Source of the DNA: an uncultured Methanobrevibacter sp.
Lineage (GTDB): Archaea; Methanobacteriota; Methanobacteria; Methanobacteriales; Methanobacteriaceae
Assembly (NCBI GenBank): GCA_902782595.1
Contig: CACZNW010000178.1
Location: 1 to 18,179, forward strand
Direction: 5' to 3'
Length of the DNA: 18,179 nucleotides
The notes beneath the pieces are model-generated. The model did no database searches. It had not been told where the DNA came from and saw nothing but the letters and a program-made list of their open reading frames with translations. The translations under genes were made by a program, and so were the position numbers. Positions 15,124-18,179 of the stretch are shown here, in pieces. Every line of letters begins with the position of its first letter. Position 1 is the stretch's first letter.

Positions 15124-16038
15124 ATGACAAATTCACTTCAAGATGAAATTTTAAAATTAAAAGAAGAAAAAAATGCAATAATACTTGCACACAACTACCA
15201 GCCTAAGGAAGTTCAGGAAATTGCTGATTTTTTAGGAGATTCATTGGAGTTATGTATTAAAGCTTCCGAGATTGATGATAAAGATTTGGTAATATTCTGT
15301 GGTGTGGACTTTATGGCTGAAACTGCATTTATCCTGAATCCGGATAAAAAAATTGTCATTCCAACACTTGAAGCAGAATGTCCGATGGCCCATATGCTTC
15401 CGGAAGAGGAATTGCTGAAAGCCAAAGAAGAGTATCCTGATGCAGGAGTTATTCTTTATGTAAACAGTATTGCTGAGGCAAAACAGCATGCAGACACATT
15501 ATGTACTTCTGCAAATGCCGTTAAAATTGCTGAAAGCCTGCCTCATGACAAGATATTGTTCGGTCCGGATAAAAATTTAGGAACTCACGTTAGTGAAAAA
15601 ATAGACAAGGAAATTATTCCAGTTCCAAAAGACGGACACTGCTATGTTCACAGACTGTTCCATGTTGAGGATGTTGAACTTAAAAGAAAAGAATATCCCA
15701 ATGCCGAAATAATCTGCCACCCCGAATGTAAAATTGAAGTTCAGAGGGCATGTGATGAAGTAATGTCAACCGGAGGAATGTTAAGACACATTGCTCAAAG
15801 TGACAGAGAGGAATTTGTTATTGGAACTGAAATTGACATGATTACAAGAATCAGTACAGAAGTTCCTGGGAAAAAATTATATCCCCTGCTTGAAGGTGCA
15901 ATTTGTGAAACAATGAAACTGCATACCCTTGAAAAAATCAGGGACTGTCTTGTTAATGAAGCTCCCGAAGTAACCCTTCCGAAAGAAGTTGCGGACAAAT
16001 CCCGAAAAGCTGTTGAACATATGTTGAATGCTAGTTAA
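15124..16038 (+). CDS. nadA: Quinolinate synthase
   Basis: NadA condenses iminoaspartate with dihydroxyacetone phosphate to quinolinate using an oxygen-sensitive [4Fe-4S] cluster. The 304-residue protein begins MTNSLQDEIL. Characteristic segments are IILAHNYQPKEVQEIADFLG, FCGVDFMAETAFILNPDK and PHDKILFGPDKNLG. The three cluster cysteines are Cys86 (EAECPMAH), Cys173 (GHCYVH) and Cys261 (AICETMKLHTLE); CHPEC near 198-202 is also typical of the family. An in-frame ATG at 15103 lies inside mscS and would add seven residues; I prefer 15124 because GGTGA at 15115-15119, overlapping the mscS stop, is placed 4 nt before it. Product feeds NadC, encoded divergently upstream. An L-aspartate oxidase or aspartate dehydrogenase gene is not in the window. 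Confidence 0.97.
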   Translation: MTNSLQDEILKLKEEKNAIILAHNYQPKEVQEIADFLGDSLELCIKASEIDDKDLVIFCGVDFMAETAFILNPDKKIVIPTLEAECPMAHMLPEEELLKAKEEYPDAGVILYVNSIAEAKQHADTLCTSANAVKIAESLPHDKILFGPDKNLGTHVSEKIDKEIIPVPKDGHCYVHRLFHVEDVELKRKEYPNAEIICHPECKIEVQRACDEVMSTGGMLRHIAQSDREEFVIGTEIDMITRISTEVPGKKLYPLLEGAICETMKLHTLEKIRDCLVNEAPEVTLPKEVADKSRKAVEHMLNAS

Positions 16039-16044
16039 CGCTAG

Positions 16045-16060
16045 TTTTGACTTTTTTATT
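16045..16060 (+). terminator. T-rich terminator after nadA
   Basis: TTTT and then T6 (16052-16057) follow the nadA stop within 20 nt. The tract overlaps the stop codon of the converging MetX-like gene. Just before it, GCTAGTT occurs twice (16030-16036 and 16040-16046), a small direct repeat across the stop. Confidence 0.45.
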
Positions 16061-17003
16061 TTATAAACTTATTTAAAAAATCAATTACCTCATCACCAAT
16101 GAAAGCGTAATCTTTTTCTTTAAAATAATAATCCTCTTTTTCATCATCCATGATTATGACAATCGAATCTTTAACTGATTCCCTAAAGGGCAATATGTCC
16201 AATTCTGAACGGAAATAATTATTATTGGTTCCAACGAATAAGGATTTGGCTTTTATATCATGCAATTTATCTATAACATCAAATTCCATGTCACAGTCGT
16301 TTCTGAATTTAAAATCATAAATGTCCCAGAAAAAACACTCTTCATTAAAATCCTCGAATATTGCTGCAATTTCAGCGTTGCTTAAATTATCAAATGCTTT
16401 TTTGGAAGCAGAATGGGCAAACAACAATGAATTGATTGCAATAATACATTTTGTTTTAGAAATACTGTATCCATCTGAATAATAATCTTCAACCGAATCT
16501 ATGATGTTTTCGAGGGTTTTTGCAAGAATAAATTTGTAACCGGAAACTTTAGCTGCAGTATTTATACACAAAATAAACTCCATTTCATCTGGATATTCAC
16601 ATGCCCAAGTTAAAATCTGATAACCTCCTATGCCTTCACCGACTAGCCCCGAGATCTTTTTAATTTTGAATTTTTCCTCTAGAAACTGTCGTTTGAAGTT
16701 TACTGCATCAAGAGAGGTGTATCTTGGGAAATTATAATTTAATCCTGTTGAGGATGGAGAACATGAATCGGGAGTTCCTAATGAATGAATTATGATAAAA
16801 TAAAATTCATCCAATAAATCACTGTTATTTATAATATACTTATGAGATTCTCTTAAAAAGGAGTATATTCCCCTGAAGGTTGGAAAATACAATACGGCAT
16901 TTGTAATAAATCCTTCATCATCGAATTTCGGATTGCCCCATGTGGAATATTGGACTTTAACATTTTCAAGAACCCTGCCATATTCAAATTCGAATGAATC
17001 CAT
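16056..17003 (-). CDS. MetX-like alpha/beta-hydrolase-fold protein, copy A (probably catalytically altered)
   Basis: The 315-residue protein follows the homoserine O-acetyltransferase (MetX) layout: FEFEYGRVLENVKVQYSTWG, then a strand with NAVLYFPTFRG, SLGTPDSCSPSSTGLNYNFP, a helix with NFKRQFLEEKFKI, then the nucleophile elbow region and TWACEYPDEM. In MetX the elbow reads GGS-x-GG; here it is GEG-I-GG, so glycine (residue 124) stands where the catalytic serine should be. The acid region reads GTNNNYF, with Asn where Asp is expected, and no GHD histidine motif is seen near the C terminus. Annotation as homoserine acetyltransferase is therefore doubtful. The ATG at 17003 has no ribosome site; AAGGGGGG at 17048-17041 is placed 4-7 nt before two in-frame ATT codons (17036, 17033), and the extra residues would resemble the N terminus of copy B. 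It is 66 nt downstream of copy B. Confidence 0.82.
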   Translation of the reverse strand: MDSFEFEYGRVLENVKVQYSTWGNPKFDDEGFITNAVLYFPTFRGIYSFLRESHKYIINNSDLLDEFYFIIIHSLGTPDSCSPSSTGLNYNFPRYTSLDAVNFKRQFLEEKFKIKKISGLVGEGIGGYQILTWACEYPDEMEFILCINTAAKVSGYKFILAKTLENIIDSVEDYYSDGYSISKTKCIIAINSLLFAHSASKKAFDNLSNAEIAAIFEDFNEECFFWDIYDFKFRNDCDMEFDVIDKLHDIKAKSLFVGTNNNYFRSELDILPFRESVKDSIVIIMDDEKEDYYFKEKDYAFIGDEVIDFLNKFIK

Positions 17004-17069
17004 TGTATAACAATCATTTTTAATTGATAAAATAATAAAACCCCCCTTATCATTAACTTTGTTTTTATT

Positions 17070-18056
17070 TTATTTAAACTGATTCATGAATAATTCCAAA
17101 TCCTCTTCAAATCTGGAATAATCCTCAAAACCTGTAAAATCCATTGTTGATTCATATAAAATTATTTTTGAATTGGATATTAACTTTTTTAAAGGTAAAG
17201 TGTCGAAGTCAGGAGAATAATAAATATCATCGGTTGATGAAAATATAAGTGTTTTTGCCAGGATATTGCCCAATTTATCTTCCAGATTATAATCAAGAAT
17301 CGCATCATTTCTGAATTTGAAATCATAGATGTCATTGAACAGTCTTTCGTCAACGAAATCATCCATCAACACATCGATTTCATCATTGGACATTTCCTGA
17401 AAAATCTTTTTTGAAAAGTAATTAGAGTACAGTAACCGGTTGAGAGAAACCATACTTCGGGATATGGATTCACTATACAATCCATTGTAAAAATCATCAG
17501 ATGACTCTATTATACTATCAAGACATTTAGAGATAACATACCTATAACCGTTTGTTTTATAGGAACTGGAATTTACTATGATAAAATCCATTTCATCAGG
17601 ATATTCGCATGCCCAAGTATAAACTTCATAACCTCCAAGTCCACTACCGCCAATGCCGTGTATTTTTTCAATACCCAGTCTTTCTTTTAAAAATTGTCTT
17701 TTGAAATTAACACGATCCTTAATTGAGTATTTTGGAAAATTATATTTCAATCCGGTAGTTGATGGAGAACATGATTCGGGAAACCCCAGAGAAGTGATTG
17801 AAATAATGAAATAATCCTCTTTATCGAAAACCGCACCGCTTTTATTCAGCTCGAACAAATTTCCCACCGAAGAGTAATTGCCGTTGAAGTTATGGCAATA
17901 AACAATTGCATTGCTTATATTGTCGTTTTCATCATATTGCGGATTGCCCATAAGCAAATACTCAACTTGAACATTTTCCAGTGTGCGACCGTATTCAAAT
18001 TCGAATTCATCAATCGTGTAGGTGCCATATCCTTCATGAAATTCCAGTTTATTCAT
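17070..18056 (-). CDS. MetX-like alpha/beta-hydrolase-fold protein, copy B (probably catalytically altered)
   Basis: This 328-residue paralogue matches copy A along its whole length, including the EFEFEYGR N-terminal block, CSPSTTGLKYNFPKY, RVNFKRQFLKERLGIEKIHG, TWACEYPDEMDFI and the shared NDIYDFKFRND motif near residue 241, which I do not associate with true MetX. The nucleophile elbow reads GGSG-L-GG. Aligned on the final GG, the catalytic position is Gly139 and a serine lies one residue earlier (Ser138), so a shifted nucleophile is possible but not expected to work. The acid region STDDIYYSPD keeps an Asp; the C-terminal GHD histidine is not seen. GGTGA and GGAG precede the ATG, supporting the start. 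No methionine or cysteine pathway gene is nearby. Function unknown; a scaffold, binding or divergent hydrolase role are all possible. Confidence 0.85.
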   Translation of the reverse strand: MNKLEFHEGYGTYTIDEFEFEYGRTLENVQVEYLLMGNPQYDENDNISNAIVYCHNFNGNYSSVGNLFELNKSGAVFDKEDYFIISITSLGFPESCSPSTTGLKYNFPKYSIKDRVNFKRQFLKERLGIEKIHGIGGSGLGGYEVYTWACEYPDEMDFIIVNSSSYKTNGYRYVISKCLDSIIESSDDFYNGLYSESISRSMVSLNRLLYSNYFSKKIFQEMSNDEIDVLMDDFVDERLFNDIYDFKFRNDAILDYNLEDKLGNILAKTLIFSSTDDIYYSPDFDTLPLKKLISNSKIILYESTMDFTGFEDYSRFEEDLELFMNQFK

Positions 18057-18080
18057 GTCACCACTCCATATAATAATTAC

Positions 18081-18096
18081 TAAATAATATTATTTA
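18081..18096. promoter_or_regulatory. 16-bp palindrome in the leader of copy B
   Basis: TAAATAATATTATTTA is a perfect palindrome centred about 32 nt upstream of the copy B ATG. It could be the TATA element or an operator. In DNA this AT-rich, a 16-bp palindrome can occur by chance. Confidence 0.25.
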
Positions 18097-18179
18097 AAAT
18101 TAATTAATTGTACATAAATATTTGATTAAATTTAAAATTTATTAAAAATATTTGAAATGCATTACATATCCTCCAAAAA

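Noticed and set aside
16030..16046. GCTAGTT direct repeat across the nadA stop
   Set aside because: Too short to call an attachment site or target duplication; no mobile element nearby.
16853..17053. Minus-strand ORF of 66 codons overlapping the copy A N terminus in another frame
   Set aside because: Not similar to copy B and overlaps conserved copy A sequence. Kept in mind only as a possible frameshift partner through the G6 run.
16056..18056. Calling the two hydrolase-fold genes metX (homoserine O-acetyltransferase)
   Set aside because: The catalytic serine position is glycine in both, no GHD motif is seen, and no methionine pathway gene is nearby.
1..18179. tRNA, rRNA, CRISPR arrays, insertion sequences, phage or defence islands
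   Set aside because: Looked for on both strands; no regularly spaced repeats, transposase or integrase genes, or recognisable RNA gene sequences were found.

Overview
The window looks like the chromosome of a methanogenic archaeon of the order Methanobacteriales, most probably Methanobrevibacter or a close relative. The DNA is very AT-rich. It carries the YcaO/TfuA pair that thioamidates methyl-coenzyme M reductase, a hallmark of methanogens. Ribosome binding sites are mostly of the GGTGA/AAGG type, promoters look like archaeal TATA boxes, and several proteins have a Methanobrevibacter flavour: a repeat protein with a zinc ribbon, a four-CBS protein and MetX-like hydrolases. The genus is an inference from gene content; no rRNA gene is present to confirm it. 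No tRNA, rRNA, CRISPR array, transposase or phage gene was seen.

Layout, left to right. (1) 2-2486, plus strand: the 3' part of a membrane M50 metalloprotease gene, then ycaO and tfuA separated by 3-4 nt, so probably one operon. (2) 5595-2626, minus strand: a COG0402-type amidohydrolase, a UspA-type ATP-binding protein, a four-CBS-domain protein and an unrecognised acidic protein, closely spaced. (3) 5596-5987: the only gap over 300 nt, AT-rich, with a possible short coding remnant and a promoter. (4) 5988-6581, plus: a protein with two similar short repeats and a C-terminal zinc ribbon. (5) 10877-6600, minus: carA-carB, the complete carbamoyl-phosphate synthetase, unsplit. (6) 11050-12570, plus: a compact SNF2 family motor, converging tail-to-tail with nadC. 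(7) 13399-12575, minus: nadC, divergent from rnz-mscS-nadA (13471-16038, plus), whose members overlap or nearly overlap. NadA and NadC are consecutive steps of de novo NAD synthesis. (8) 18056-16056, minus: two tandem MetX-like alpha/beta-hydrolase-fold paralogues.

Functionally, most of the window is housekeeping: pyrimidine/arginine precursor supply (CarAB), NAD synthesis (NadA/NadC), tRNA 3' maturation (RNase Z), osmotic protection (MscS) and Mcr modification (YcaO/TfuA). The parts most worth a second look are the tandem MetX-like pair, in which the nucleophile serine position reads glycine in both copies and no GHD-type histidine motif is visible; the repeat/zinc-ribbon protein; the membrane protease joined to the Mcr thioamidation genes; and the amidohydrolase-UspA-CBS cluster. 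Two genes have a good ribosome binding site placed in front of ATT rather than the nominal start codon.
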